This document shows, piece by piece, positions 39,960-48,601 of a stretch of DNA of 64,000 nt; the first letter of the stretch is position 1, and every line of letters starts with the position of its first letter. Position numbers and translations under genes: made by a program. This stretch comes from Chloracidobacterium sp. (GTDB lineage Bacteria; Acidobacteriota; Blastocatellia; Pyrinomonadales; Pyrinomonadaceae). The notes below the pieces were generated by a model, which saw nothing but the letters and a program-made list of their open reading frames with translations, did not search any database and had not been told where the DNA came from. Location of the stretch: assembly GCA_016715795.1 (NCBI GenBank), contig JADJXP010000002.1, positions 310,001 through 374,000 of the forward strand, given 5' to 3'.

Positions 39960-41249
39960 TTGGATTCTCTTCTCCTCGATGAACCTGTAGCCGTCCGCGC
40001 TCGACCTGCCGGACAAGAGGTGGGCCGGAACGGGCGTGCGGCGCATGAGCAGCCGGGCGTTGAGATCGAGATCGTTGTTGATCTGGGTGTGTGGCTTTCC
40101 GGTATCGAGAGTTTCCTGTCGTCGAGGGAGTTCATGGTCGGCCCAGGTGATTCCGTGCGCTCGCTACAGACTGACGATAAGGCTATCGAACTGGTCCACT
40201 CGGCCCTCGAACGGTCTACGCACCTCCTTGCCCGAATTTTGAGTCGATCTGTGGCGACGGGTGAGCCGTTGCCCAACGACTTGAGCGGCTTGTCCAGCCT
40301 CTATGCGAGTTTGCAGGAATGTATCCAGATCACATCTGCCTGTCGGTACGCTCAGGTGAACGGGAGAGATGCCGCACGGAATTCTGTGCTCGAGAAGCTT
40401 CGAGCCGAACCGGCTTTTTGTTCGGTGATAGGAAAAGCTGAACGCGTAGGCGAGCAGTTTCTACCGACGATACTAAGGCGTGCCGCATCGAGTTCAGGCC
40501 ATGCAGTTTCCTGTCTCGACGACGTGGCGGCGCTCCTACCCGACTTCGGGAAGGTGCTTCGATGGCTGAGTGTAGTCGAAGGAATGCTCAAGGCTGACGA
40601 ACCGCTGAAACCGACGCTTGTAATCTTTGCCCGCGTTAATGAGCAGGTCATTGAATTGACGGAACGTATCGACCGACGCCTTAGTAGGCTTCCCGGTGAC
40701 GACAGCCAGGTCTTTGCTTCGCTAGATGCAGCCGCATACACGGCAACGATCGAGCTGAAGAAGGTCTTTTCTCAGGAGCTAGTCTCGCTGCCGACGTTGC
40801 GAGCCTGCACCGCAATCTATGCCCGGATCGAAACTGCTTATTCGCTACTGAACGATGGTTTTCAGCAAATGCTTGCTACTCTCGCTCGCGAGTTTGACCC
40901 GCAGATCGAGATCTATGACCTGTTTCCGGAGTTTCGCGAAAAGCGTGATAACTCAGTCGCCCTTCGCAAGGGCCTCGCGTCGCTGCTGGAGACCGTCCAA
41001 GCTGCCGAGCGGAAGAGCGAGAAGGATGAGATATCGACAATGCAGGCTGAACTTCACGGTTTTATGGCTTCTGCCGTCAGCTTCCTGTTCTACAAGGACA
41101 TAGAGACGTTCGAGAGATTTGCAGATGAAGTGGTAGCTGCCCGACAGAGCAGCGATCTCGTCCCCATCCTTCACCGGTTTGGAGCCTACCTTGAGACGCT
41201 GCTCGGTCAGGTGGGCCTGCGATTGGTGCTCCAGGACGAAATTGGTTGA
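39960..41249 (+). CDS. Large helical protein of unknown function
   Basis: 429 residues from TTG 39960 with GTGAGG upstream; no better in-frame start is near. No signal peptide or membrane helix. The protein is almost wholly alpha-helical, with long amphipathic stretches (e.g. LASLLETVQAAERKSEKDEI), and has no motif I can name. It ends five bases before the convergent permease gene. Confidence 0.6.
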   Translation: MDSLLLDEPVAVRARPAGQEVGRNGRAAHEQPGVEIEIVVDLGVWLSGIESFLSSREFMVGPGDSVRSLQTDDKAIELVHSALERSTHLLARILSRSVATGEPLPNDLSGLSSLYASLQECIQITSACRYAQVNGRDAARNSVLEKLRAEPAFCSVIGKAERVGEQFLPTILRRAASSSGHAVSCLDDVAALLPDFGKVLRWLSVVEGMLKADEPLKPTLVIFARVNEQVIELTERIDRRLSRLPGDDSQVFASLDAAAYTATIELKKVFSQELVSLPTLRACTAIYARIETAYSLLNDGFQQMLATLAREFDPQIEIYDLFPEFREKRDNSVALRKGLASLLETVQAAERKSEKDEISTMQAELHGFMASAVSFLFYKDIETFERFADEVVAARQSSDLVPILHRFGAYLETLLGQVGLRLVLQDEIG

Positions 41250-41254
41250 TGTGG

Positions 41255-43783
41255 TCAATGCGAACGGAGCGTCGCGAGCGGCTTGCGAAACAGAACGTCA
41301 AAGCTAGCCGCCGTCCCAACCAACGTGACCAACACGGTCGATGCAATAACACCCAAAAGCCCGGTCAGCGGATCGAACACCCAATCGATGTTCATCATGT
41401 AGCGAGAGATCGCGAAAGCAAGAGCGTATGCGAATCCGGTCGCGATCAGGCCTGCGATCGCTCCAAGCACACCGTATTCAGAAACCAGGATCATCGCGAG
41501 AGTCGATCGGCTCGCGCCTAGTGTTTTCAGGATCGCATTCTCGTAGATGCGCTGGGAGCGCGTCAGGGCGACCGATCCGATCAGGATCAGGATGCCGGCT
41601 AACAGGACAAAGCTTCCCACGAAGGAGATCGCCATTACGAAGTTGTTGAGCACACGCTTGAATGTAGCCAGAGCGTCGGCGACATCGATGATCTGAACAT
41701 TTGGAAAGCTGTCAACGACCGTGCGCTGAAGCTGCTGTCGCTCCGTTGCAGGAACGTGTTGAAGCACCGTGGCCGCATAACTCTGGGGTGCCTTGTCCAA
41801 TGTGCCAGGACGGAAGACAAACACAAAGGCTGAACGTGCGTTTCTCAGATCGATCTTGCGGATGCTTCGAACCTGTGCGCTGACCGCCCGGCCCGAAACG
41901 TCGAACGTCATCGTGTCACCGGGCCCAACCTGCAGCGTCTTCGCCATTCGCTCATCCACAGAAACCTCCGGCTGCGATGGAGCCTCGCCGGATCTCCACC
42001 AGTCGCCCGCTACGAGCGATTCGTTCTCTTCGAGGTTGAGCCGGTATGTGAGGGCAAACTCGCGCCCGATCTGGCCCTGATTTTGCCTGATCTCGGTTTG
42101 CTGATAATCGATCGGATCACCGTTGACAGCCGCGATCCGGGCACGCACGGTCGGCACTAGTTCGGGTTTCTCTCCGGTATAGGACTCTATGATCCGGGCA
42201 ACCTCGGTTATCTGGCTTCGTTGGGCATCGACGAAGATCAGGCTCGGAAGCCGGCTGTTTCGGGTCAGGTCGAACTCGCGAACGAGATTCTCCTGCATCA
42301 GCGTTACTGTAAGGACGACCAGTACGCCTAATCCAACCGCAATGAGGACGACGCGAGTCTGATTGCCCGGCCGATGGAGCGAATTTATGGCTTGTCGTAG
42401 CGGGAATGAACCAACGACCCGTGCCCGCTTAAGGGTCGCTGTCAGGATCGTTGCCGAAGAGTAGAGAGCACCACCCGTGATCGCAAGTCCGGCAAGGAAG
42501 AGTAATCCCACGCGGATCGAACCCGCCTGCCAAATGGCCAAGGCAAGAAGCCCCGTGAGAAAACTCACAGCGAGAAGCCATTTTGACAGGTTAAGCTGCG
42601 TGAGGCTGAGGTTATTATCGTCGCGGAGCAGCATTCTCGGCTTGATGTTCCTGATCTGAAGTAATGGCAGCGCGGCAAAGAGAATCGAGATCGTCAAGCC
42701 GAGAACAACGCCGTGCCAAGCGGTCGAGAATGTTACCGCATAGCTCATTTTTGCGGGAAGCGCATCACTGAATTTCCATTGAGCCAACAGGAGCCCGCAT
42801 TGTGCCAGACCGACGCCGAGCAGGCTTCCGATCAGCCCCAGGAGCCAGATCTGGAGTAAATAGATGGTTATCACGCGATTTCCGGAAGCTCCGAGGCATT
42901 TGAGCACGGCGATCGTTTTGCGTTTCTGCTCGACGAATGCCCGCGACACATTCCATACACCGACACCGCCCAGAACGAGGATCAACAGGCCCGTGAGCGA
43001 GAGATAATTCTCCGCCCGATCGAACTGCTCGTTCATGTTCTCCTGCTGTTCGCGATATGAGTTCGCCTGAACGGTGGTGCCGTGAAGAGCTTGGCGAAGC
43101 TCCCGGACCAGTTCGGTCGGATCGTCCAAGGTTCGATACAGTATCCGGCGGCGGATGCGGCTGGTCGTTCGCGAGATTCCGGCCGTCTCGAAGGCCTTGA
43201 TGTCAACGAAAACACGAGGCCCCAGGCGAAACCCGCTGGTTCCACCAGGCTCCTCGTCGAACGTTGCGCGGACCGTGAACTGGCGATCACCGATCTTCAA
43301 CTTCTCTCCTACCGCGATCTTCAATTCGTCGAGAAGGATCCGGCTGATCACGGCGCCGTCGCTCTCTACAAGATCCAGGCCGAACGGCGAGCCGTCTGAA
43401 AGCCGAAAATCACCGACAAGAGGAAATCCCGAGGCGACACCCTTAAGGTCGACGAACTCAAGGGCGAGATTCGACGAATCCGTCGGGCGCGCCATAACCG
43501 CAGTGGTCATCACCTCTGTCCGAGCTTCAATTGTCGGGAAACGGCTGATGACCGCCTCAATGTTTGCGATCTCGATCGGGGAGAAATCGTTGGTCGACGT
43601 TATCTCAACATCGGCCGTCATAAGCGTCCGTGCGTCGTCGCCAACGACCTTGTTTAGATTCTGGATCATTGAGCGCAGGGCCACGACCGAACCGACGCCC
43701 ACGGCGATGCAGAGAAAGAAAAACATTAGCCGCCGCCAGGACGATCGGATCTCGCGTCGCGTGAGGTTGAGGATAAATCGCAT
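41255..43783 (-). CDS. ABC transporter permease, YbbP/LolC-like FtsX family
   Basis: 842 residues, the size of YbbP, with two FtsX-type units: an N-terminal helix, a large periplasmic domain, a helical block near residues 260-400, a second periplasmic domain and three final helices (including GILILIGSVALTRSQRIYEN). Such proteins work mechanically and couple ATP hydrolysis to periplasmic events rather than moving a solute. The adjacent ATPase at 43784 and the divergent tesA reproduce the E. coli ybbP-ybbA/tesA arrangement, which strengthens the assignment. Confidence 0.9.
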   Translation of the reverse strand: MRFILNLTRREIRSSWRRLMFFFLCIAVGVGSVVALRSMIQNLNKVVGDDARTLMTADVEITSTNDFSPIEIANIEAVISRFPTIEARTEVMTTAVMARPTDSSNLALEFVDLKGVASGFPLVGDFRLSDGSPFGLDLVESDGAVISRILLDELKIAVGEKLKIGDRQFTVRATFDEEPGGTSGFRLGPRVFVDIKAFETAGISRTTSRIRRRILYRTLDDPTELVRELRQALHGTTVQANSYREQQENMNEQFDRAENYLSLTGLLILVLGGVGVWNVSRAFVEQKRKTIAVLKCLGASGNRVITIYLLQIWLLGLIGSLLGVGLAQCGLLLAQWKFSDALPAKMSYAVTFSTAWHGVVLGLTISILFAALPLLQIRNIKPRMLLRDDNNLSLTQLNLSKWLLAVSFLTGLLALAIWQAGSIRVGLLFLAGLAITGGALYSSATILTATLKRARVVGSFPLRQAINSLHRPGNQTRVVLIAVGLGVLVVLTVTLMQENLVREFDLTRNSRLPSLIFVDAQRSQITEVARIIESYTGEKPELVPTVRARIAAVNGDPIDYQQTEIRQNQGQIGREFALTYRLNLEENESLVAGDWWRSGEAPSQPEVSVDERMAKTLQVGPGDTMTFDVSGRAVSAQVRSIRKIDLRNARSAFVFVFRPGTLDKAPQSYAATVLQHVPATERQQLQRTVVDSFPNVQIIDVADALATFKRVLNNFVMAISFVGSFVLLAGILILIGSVALTRSQRIYENAILKTLGASRSTLAMILVSEYGVLGAIAGLIATGFAYALAFAISRYMMNIDWVFDPLTGLLGVIASTVLVTLVGTAASFDVLFRKPLATLRSH

Positions 43784-44455
43784 CTAGTTCAGTTCGTCCA
43801 ACACGACACGTCCATCAGACAATGCGATCCGGCGTTCAGCCCGCCCAGCAAGGGCGGTGTCGTGGGTGACAAGGACAAGGGTGACCTTGTGCTGACGGTG
43901 AAGCTGCTCCATTAGCTCGAATACATGTTGGCCGTTCTTTGAATCAAGGTTGCCGGTCGGCTCATCCGCCAATAGTATTTTCGGACTGTTCGCAAAAGCC
44001 CTCGCGATTGCAACGCGCTGCTGCTCGCCTCCTGAGAGCTCATTTGGGTAATGGTGACCCCGATTGGAAAGGTCTACTGCATCCAGCAGCCGAGCGGCAC
44101 GGTCACGCACGTTATCGAGGCCGAGGATCTCCATCGGGATCAGCACATTCTCAAATGCCGTCAAGCTCGGGATCAGATGGAAAGACTGGAAGACAAAGCC
44201 GATCTTGCGTGCGCGTATCCCGGCAAGGGTGTCCTCACCGAGCGAGGTAATGTCGTCTTCATCTACGGAGATGCTCCCCGATGTCGGAGAGTCAAGCCCC
44301 GCGATCAGGCCAAGCAGTGTTGATTTGCCGCTGCCCGACGCGCCCGTAACGGCGACAAACTGACCTTCTGCAATGTCGATCGATACATCCGAGAGGATCG
44401 TAAGGTCTTCAGTACCGGAACGGACGATCTTGGTGACTTGGTTCAACGTGATCAT
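43784..44455 (-). CDS. ABC transporter ATP-binding protein, LolD/YbbA-like
   Basis: 223 residues. Walker A GASGSGKSTLLGLIAGLD, Q-loop in GFVFQSFHLIPSL, signature LSGGEQQRVAIARAFAN, Walker B ILLADEPTGNLD and the switch His in VLVTHDTAL. The SFHLIPSLTAFENV segment is typical of the LolD/MacB/FtsE group. It precedes the YbbP-type permease with no gap, forming one unit. Confidence 0.95.
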   Translation of the reverse strand: MITLNQVTKIVRSGTEDLTILSDVSIDIAEGQFVAVTGASGSGKSTLLGLIAGLDSPTSGSISVDEDDITSLGEDTLAGIRARKIGFVFQSFHLIPSLTAFENVLIPMEILGLDNVRDRAARLLDAVDLSNRGHHYPNELSGGEQQRVAIARAFANSPKILLADEPTGNLDSKNGQHVFELMEQLHRQHKVTLVLVTHDTALAGRAERRIALSDGRVVLDELN

Positions 44456-44562
44456 ATATCTAGAAAATTGCCGCCTGTATTCTAGCTTGCCAAAACGTGG
44501 CCACTAAACTCCATTCTTTCTGAATCAAAATCGTCTCTGATAGCGTAAACTAATTGGTTGCG

Positions 44563-45240
44563 ATGCTCTCACTTATTCGAATATCCGCCATACTTGGTTC
44601 CACGATCTTTGCGGTGGCGCTGATCGCCTGCTCGGAAGCTCAACCAAGAAACATGGCAGGCAGGACACCTACGACGCCCGAGCCGCGTTCGAAATTGCCG
44701 AAGATCATCGCGCTTGGCGATAGTTTGACCGCTGGATTTGGACTTACTGAACGAGAGTCATATCCGTACCTGTTACAGGAAAAGCTGAGGGCGGACGGAT
44801 TTGCCTACGAGGTTGTGAATGCCGGTGTGTCGGGTGATACGACGATTGGCGGACTGGAGCGGGCGGAATGGGTCTTCGACCAGGACAATGCAGCAGTATT
44901 GATCCTCGAATTGGGTGCAAATGACCTGCTCCGCGGCGTACCGGTTGCCAACATCAGGAAGAATCTCGATCAGATCATACGAAAGGCAAAGGCCAAGAAC
45001 CTTCGCGTGCTGCTCTGCGGAATGCTCGCGCCGCCGACGATGGGAGCAGAGTATCAACGGGAGTTTACGATGGTGTTTCCCGATCTCGCCGCCGAACACA
45101 AGGTTAAGTTCCTGCCGTTCCTGCTTGATGGCGTCGCCCTTAAGAAGGAATTGAATCAGGCCGACGGCATTCATCCGAATGCGGCCGGCGCCCGTATAAT
45201 GACCGATAATGTTTATAAGGCCCTAAAGCCGTTGCTATAA
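44563..45240 (+). CDS. tesA: GDSL-family arylesterase / lysophospholipase L1-like (TesA)
   Basis: 225 residues from ATG 44563 (a TTG three codons upstream is possible). A lipoprotein-like signal (FAVALIACSEA) precedes the SGNH hydrolase core: block I IALGDSLTAGFGL with nucleophile Ser, block II Gly in NAGVSGDTT, block III LELGANDLLRG with Asn, and block V DGIHPNAAGA with the Asp/His pair. TesA-type enzymes hydrolyse acyl-CoA and lysophospholipids in the periplasm. It is divergent from the ybbAP-like unit, as in E. coli. Confidence 0.92.
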   Translation: MLSLIRISAILGSTIFAVALIACSEAQPRNMAGRTPTTPEPRSKLPKIIALGDSLTAGFGLTERESYPYLLQEKLRADGFAYEVVNAGVSGDTTIGGLERAEWVFDQDNAAVLILELGANDLLRGVPVANIRKNLDQIIRKAKAKNLRVLLCGMLAPPTMGAEYQREFTMVFPDLAAEHKVKFLPFLLDGVALKKELNQADGIHPNAAGARIMTDNVYKALKPLL

Positions 45241-45256
45241 GGCCGCACGACTAACT

Positions 45257-45889
45257 ATGAGAATGTTTGCCCTGATGTTCTTCTGTTCAGTTATGTCTGT
45301 CGTCTCTCTTTCCGCACAGACTCCACAGCCTACGCCGGCTATCAAGGCGGTCGCGGATGTGTCTGTTAGGGACGACGATCCGCCCGCCGCTGGGAAGTAT
45401 GTCAGGCCGGATGCCAAGACGCGACGAACTCGTTTTGTGAAAGGGCTCATCGGTCCCGGTGCCTGGGCACGAATGGTGGCCTCAGCCGGCTGGGGCACCT
45501 CGCGCAACAGTCCGCGGGAATGGGGCCCGCACTGGGACGGTTTCGGCAAGCGCCTGGCGTCGAACTTTGGCAAGCGTGCCATCAGCAGCAGCGTCCGGTA
45601 CGGCCTGGATGAGGCCTTAAAACTGGACAGCAAATTCTACCGGACGAAGAATAAGGGAGTTGCGAACAAAGTCGGGAACGCTCTAGTTTCTGTATTTACT
45701 GCGCGTCGCCCGGACGGTAGGCGTGCCATTGGCGTTCCGCGGCTGGTTGGGACGTATGCCTCAAATGTGATCGCCGCTGAGGTTTGGTATCCCAGTCGAT
45801 ATACATGGAAAGACGGCCTCCGAAGCGGAACGATGTCCTTGGGTGTCAAATTTCTTGCGAACCTCTTCAAGGAATTTGTTCATTTTTGA
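45257..45889 (+). CDS. Secreted protein of unknown function
   Basis: 210 residues with a Sec signal peptide ending near SLSAQ (residue 21), then a Pro-rich linker (TPQPTPAIK). The mature part has RRTRFVKGLIGPGAWARM and AISSSVRYGLDEALKLDSKF, with no catalytic motif visible, and may have a weakly hydrophobic C-terminal helix. It starts 16 bp after tesA, and the DUF305 gene starts 10 bp after it, so these genes are probably cotranscribed. Confidence 0.65.
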   Translation: MRMFALMFFCSVMSVVSLSAQTPQPTPAIKAVADVSVRDDDPPAAGKYVRPDAKTRRTRFVKGLIGPGAWARMVASAGWGTSRNSPREWGPHWDGFGKRLASNFGKRAISSSVRYGLDEALKLDSKFYRTKNKGVANKVGNALVSVFTARRPDGRRAIGVPRLVGTYASNVIAAEVWYPSRYTWKDGLRSGTMSLGVKFLANLFKEFVHF

Positions 45890-45899
45890 TGAGAATATC

Positions 45900-46574
45900 A
45901 TGACTCGAATTATTCGATTAGCGATCGTTATCTTATCCTTGGCTCTTTCGCTAGTGGCGCAAGAGAGCGGGGCCGCTCCGCTTATCGTTCAGCCCGGGGC
46001 TCCGGGCCAGCCGACCAAGGTTTTGCCTGCCACAACCCGTGCGGTGCTCGCACCCGTAGCGGTGAGGGACGTAGAGTTCATGCAGGGTATGATCCATCAT
46101 CATGCTCAGGCCGTTGAGATGACGGCGCTGATAGATGATAGGACGACGAACAAGGAACTTAAGCTGCTCGGGGCGCGTATTAGCCACTCGCAGGCTGAGG
46201 AAATACGCTTTATGGAACGTTGGCTTGCTGCTCGCGGCAAACCAACATCCATGGCGGCGAAAGCTGCCAGCGGCGGACATGAGCATCATCATATGCCCGG
46301 TATGGAGATGAAGGTCGATCCGATAATGATGCCGGGAATGCTTACGCCGAAGCAGATGGATGCCCTGAGTAACGCAAAAGGCACGGCCTTCGACCGACTG
46401 TTTTTGACGGGCATGATCCAGCATCATGAGGGAGCGCTTGTGATGGTGCAGGACCTCTTCGGTACTGCCGGGGCAGGCCAGGAGGCTGAGATCTTCAATT
46501 TCGCGACTGATGTTGACAGCGGTCAGCGGGCAGAGATCAAGAGAATGCAAACATTACTCGGTGAGGAACCGTAA
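45900..46574 (+). CDS. DUF305 family secreted protein
   Basis: 224 residues from ATG 45900, with a Sec signal peptide. It has the two characteristic ferritin-like halves of DUF305: VEFMQGMIHHHAQAVEM with three histidines plus SHSQAEEIRFMERWL, and later FLTGMIQHHEGALVM. Between them is a His/Met-rich stretch (GHEHHHMPGMEMK), which suggests metal (copper) binding. The LVIVD-repeat gene starts nine bases downstream. Confidence 0.88.
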   Translation: MTRIIRLAIVILSLALSLVAQESGAAPLIVQPGAPGQPTKVLPATTRAVLAPVAVRDVEFMQGMIHHHAQAVEMTALIDDRTTNKELKLLGARISHSQAEEIRFMERWLAARGKPTSMAAKAASGGHEHHHMPGMEMKVDPIMMPGMLTPKQMDALSNAKGTAFDRLFLTGMIQHHEGALVMVQDLFGTAGAGQEAEIFNFATDVDSGQRAEIKRMQTLLGEEP

Positions 46575-46582
46575 TAAGAACC

Positions 46583-48520
46583 ATGAATGTAAATAGAACC
46601 GCGAATGTTCGCTTTGTCGTCGTCCTTTGCTTTTCGCTTTTGATCACGTTAGGTGTGGCCGGTCAGCCGTCGCCGACTCCCGCTCCGCCGCCGGATCCGT
46701 TCGCACTGCAAAAGGCGCCGCCGTTGCCGGCCGGGATGAAAGGTTCGGACGCGACCGACCCGCGGACCAATCTCTCTCCCGGGCTGTTTGACGCAGGCGA
46801 GGCCGCATTCGGCATCAAACATCTGCAGCTGCTACGAAAGCCTGATGCCTTCCAGCTCGGTTTGGATCCCGAAGGGCCGAAAATGGGTACGGCCCTTGGA
46901 GCGCTAGGCATCGGCAATCCGTCGATGGTCCCGGTCGGGATGCGATTGCTGCTGGGCGGATTGGCATTTGCGAATTCGGACCTCGCGTTTCAGGGCAGCC
47001 GGGTATTCGTCGGCAATTTCTACGGCATCAATATTTACGATATTGCTGATCCGGCCGATGCGAAACTGCTAACGTCGATGGTCTGCCCGGGCGGGCAGGG
47101 CGACGTCTCCGTATTTGGGAACTTGATGTTCATGTCGGTCGAGATGCAGAACGGCCGCCTCGATTGCGGTGAGCAGGGCTTTCCCGCACCGCCTCCGCCG
47201 ACCAACGGACAGGGTGGTGGGCTACCGGCCGCGAGCAAGGATCGTTTTCGCGGCGTTAGAATATTTGATATCTCCGACATCCGCAAGCCGAAGCAGGTGG
47301 CTGCGGTCCAAACATGCCGCGGATCGCACACGCATACATTAGTAGCCGATCCTAAAGACAAGGAAAACGTCTACATCTACGTTTCCGGCACATCGTTCGT
47401 CCGTCAGGATGAGGAGCTTGCTGGATGCTCCGCCGGCACACCGGACAAGAATCCGGATACGGCCCTCTTCCGTATCGAGGTGATCAAGGTTCCCCTTGCA
47501 AATCCCCAGGCCGCCAAGATCGTCTCTGCTCCCAGAATATTCATGGAGTCGCGGACGGGCGAGATCGCCGGTCTCAAGAGCGCGGCGACCCACGGAACCG
47601 GCACGCCCACACCGACCGATCAATGCCATGACATCACAGCATATCCGGAACTTGGCCTGGCTGCCGGAGCCTGTTCCGGCAACGGGATAATCCTCGACAT
47701 CAAAGACCCCGCAAATCCCAAACGGATCGACGCGGTCAATGACCCGAACTACGCCTACTGGCATTCGGCTGCCTTCTCGAATGACGGTACAAAGGTCGTT
47801 TTTACCGATGAGTGGGGTGGCGGTATGGGAGCTCGGTGTCGTGCGAATGACCCAAACGTCTGGGGAGCCGATGCGGTCTTCAATCTTAAGGACAACAAGC
47901 TGCGTTTCGCCGGTTACTATAAACTGCCGGCGGCTCAGGCCGACAGCGAAAACTGTGTAGCACACAACGGTTCGCTCATCCCTGTGCCTGGACGTGATCT
48001 AAAGATACAGGCGTGGTATCAGGGCGGCATATCGCTGATGGACTTCACAGATCCGGCAAAACCGGTCGAGATAGCATATTTCGACCGAGGCCCGATCGAC
48101 GACAAGATGCTCGTAATGGGCGGTTCCTGGTCAGCCTATTGGTACAACGGACGAATCTACTCGTCCGAGATCGCACGCGGCTTGGATATCTTTGAACTGA
48201 CCCCAACGCAACACCTCTCGCAGAATGAGATCGATGCGGCAAAAGCCGTCCATGCTGATGCTCTGAATGTCCAGACCCAGCAGCGTTTTCACTGGCCAAA
48301 TAGCCCGGCCGTTGCAAAGGCGTATCTTGATCAACTCGAACGCTCGCGTGCCTTGCCGGGAGCGGAGATCTCAGCCGTCCGTGCCGCCATCGATAAACAG
48401 GACAAGAGCAAGATGAGAAAACTCGGGAAGGACATCGGCCGCCGCTACAATGCCTCATTTGGCCAGGATGGCGTTCGTATGCAGGCTCTTGCCGCGATCC
48501 TGAAAAAGCCGGGCATCTAA
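46583..48520 (+). CDS. LVIVD-repeat beta-propeller protein, secreted
   Basis: 645 residues with a Sec signal peptide (ending near VAGQ) and a Pro-rich linker (PSPTPAPPPDP). The body has repeated blade motifs of the LVIVD/propeller type: NIYDIADPADAKLLTSM, VRIFDISDIRKPKQVAAVQ, IILDIKDPANPKRIDAV and ISLMDFTDPAKPVEIAYF. The last 80 residues are helical. Ligand unknown; an extracytoplasmic protein or metal-binding role is suggested by its tight pairing with DUF305. Confidence 0.85.
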   Translation: MNVNRTANVRFVVVLCFSLLITLGVAGQPSPTPAPPPDPFALQKAPPLPAGMKGSDATDPRTNLSPGLFDAGEAAFGIKHLQLLRKPDAFQLGLDPEGPKMGTALGALGIGNPSMVPVGMRLLLGGLAFANSDLAFQGSRVFVGNFYGINIYDIADPADAKLLTSMVCPGGQGDVSVFGNLMFMSVEMQNGRLDCGEQGFPAPPPPTNGQGGGLPAASKDRFRGVRIFDISDIRKPKQVAAVQTCRGSHTHTLVADPKDKENVYIYVSGTSFVRQDEELAGCSAGTPDKNPDTALFRIEVIKVPLANPQAAKIVSAPRIFMESRTGEIAGLKSAATHGTGTPTPTDQCHDITAYPELGLAAGACSGNGIILDIKDPANPKRIDAVNDPNYAYWHSAAFSNDGTKVVFTDEWGGGMGARCRANDPNVWGADAVFNLKDNKLRFAGYYKLPAAQADSENCVAHNGSLIPVPGRDLKIQAWYQGGISLMDFTDPAKPVEIAYFDRGPIDDKMLVMGGSWSAYWYNGRIYSSEIARGLDIFELTPTQHLSQNEIDAAKAVHADALNVQTQQRFHWPNSPAVAKAYLDQLERSRALPGAEISAVRAAIDKQDKSKMRKLGKDIGRRYNASFGQDGVRMQALAAILKKPGI

Positions 48521-48601
48521 CACCTCGGTTGCGGCAATAAACTATTTTGGGGTCTTGCCCGGAAGTTTGCTAAACTTGTTAGTTGTTTTGGGGAGGCAGC
48601 G

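Noticed and set aside
39819..40046. N-terminal extension of rdgB by 76 residues
   Set aside because: Family members start at the TIGTHN segment, and the extension overlaps the divergent gene at 39960.
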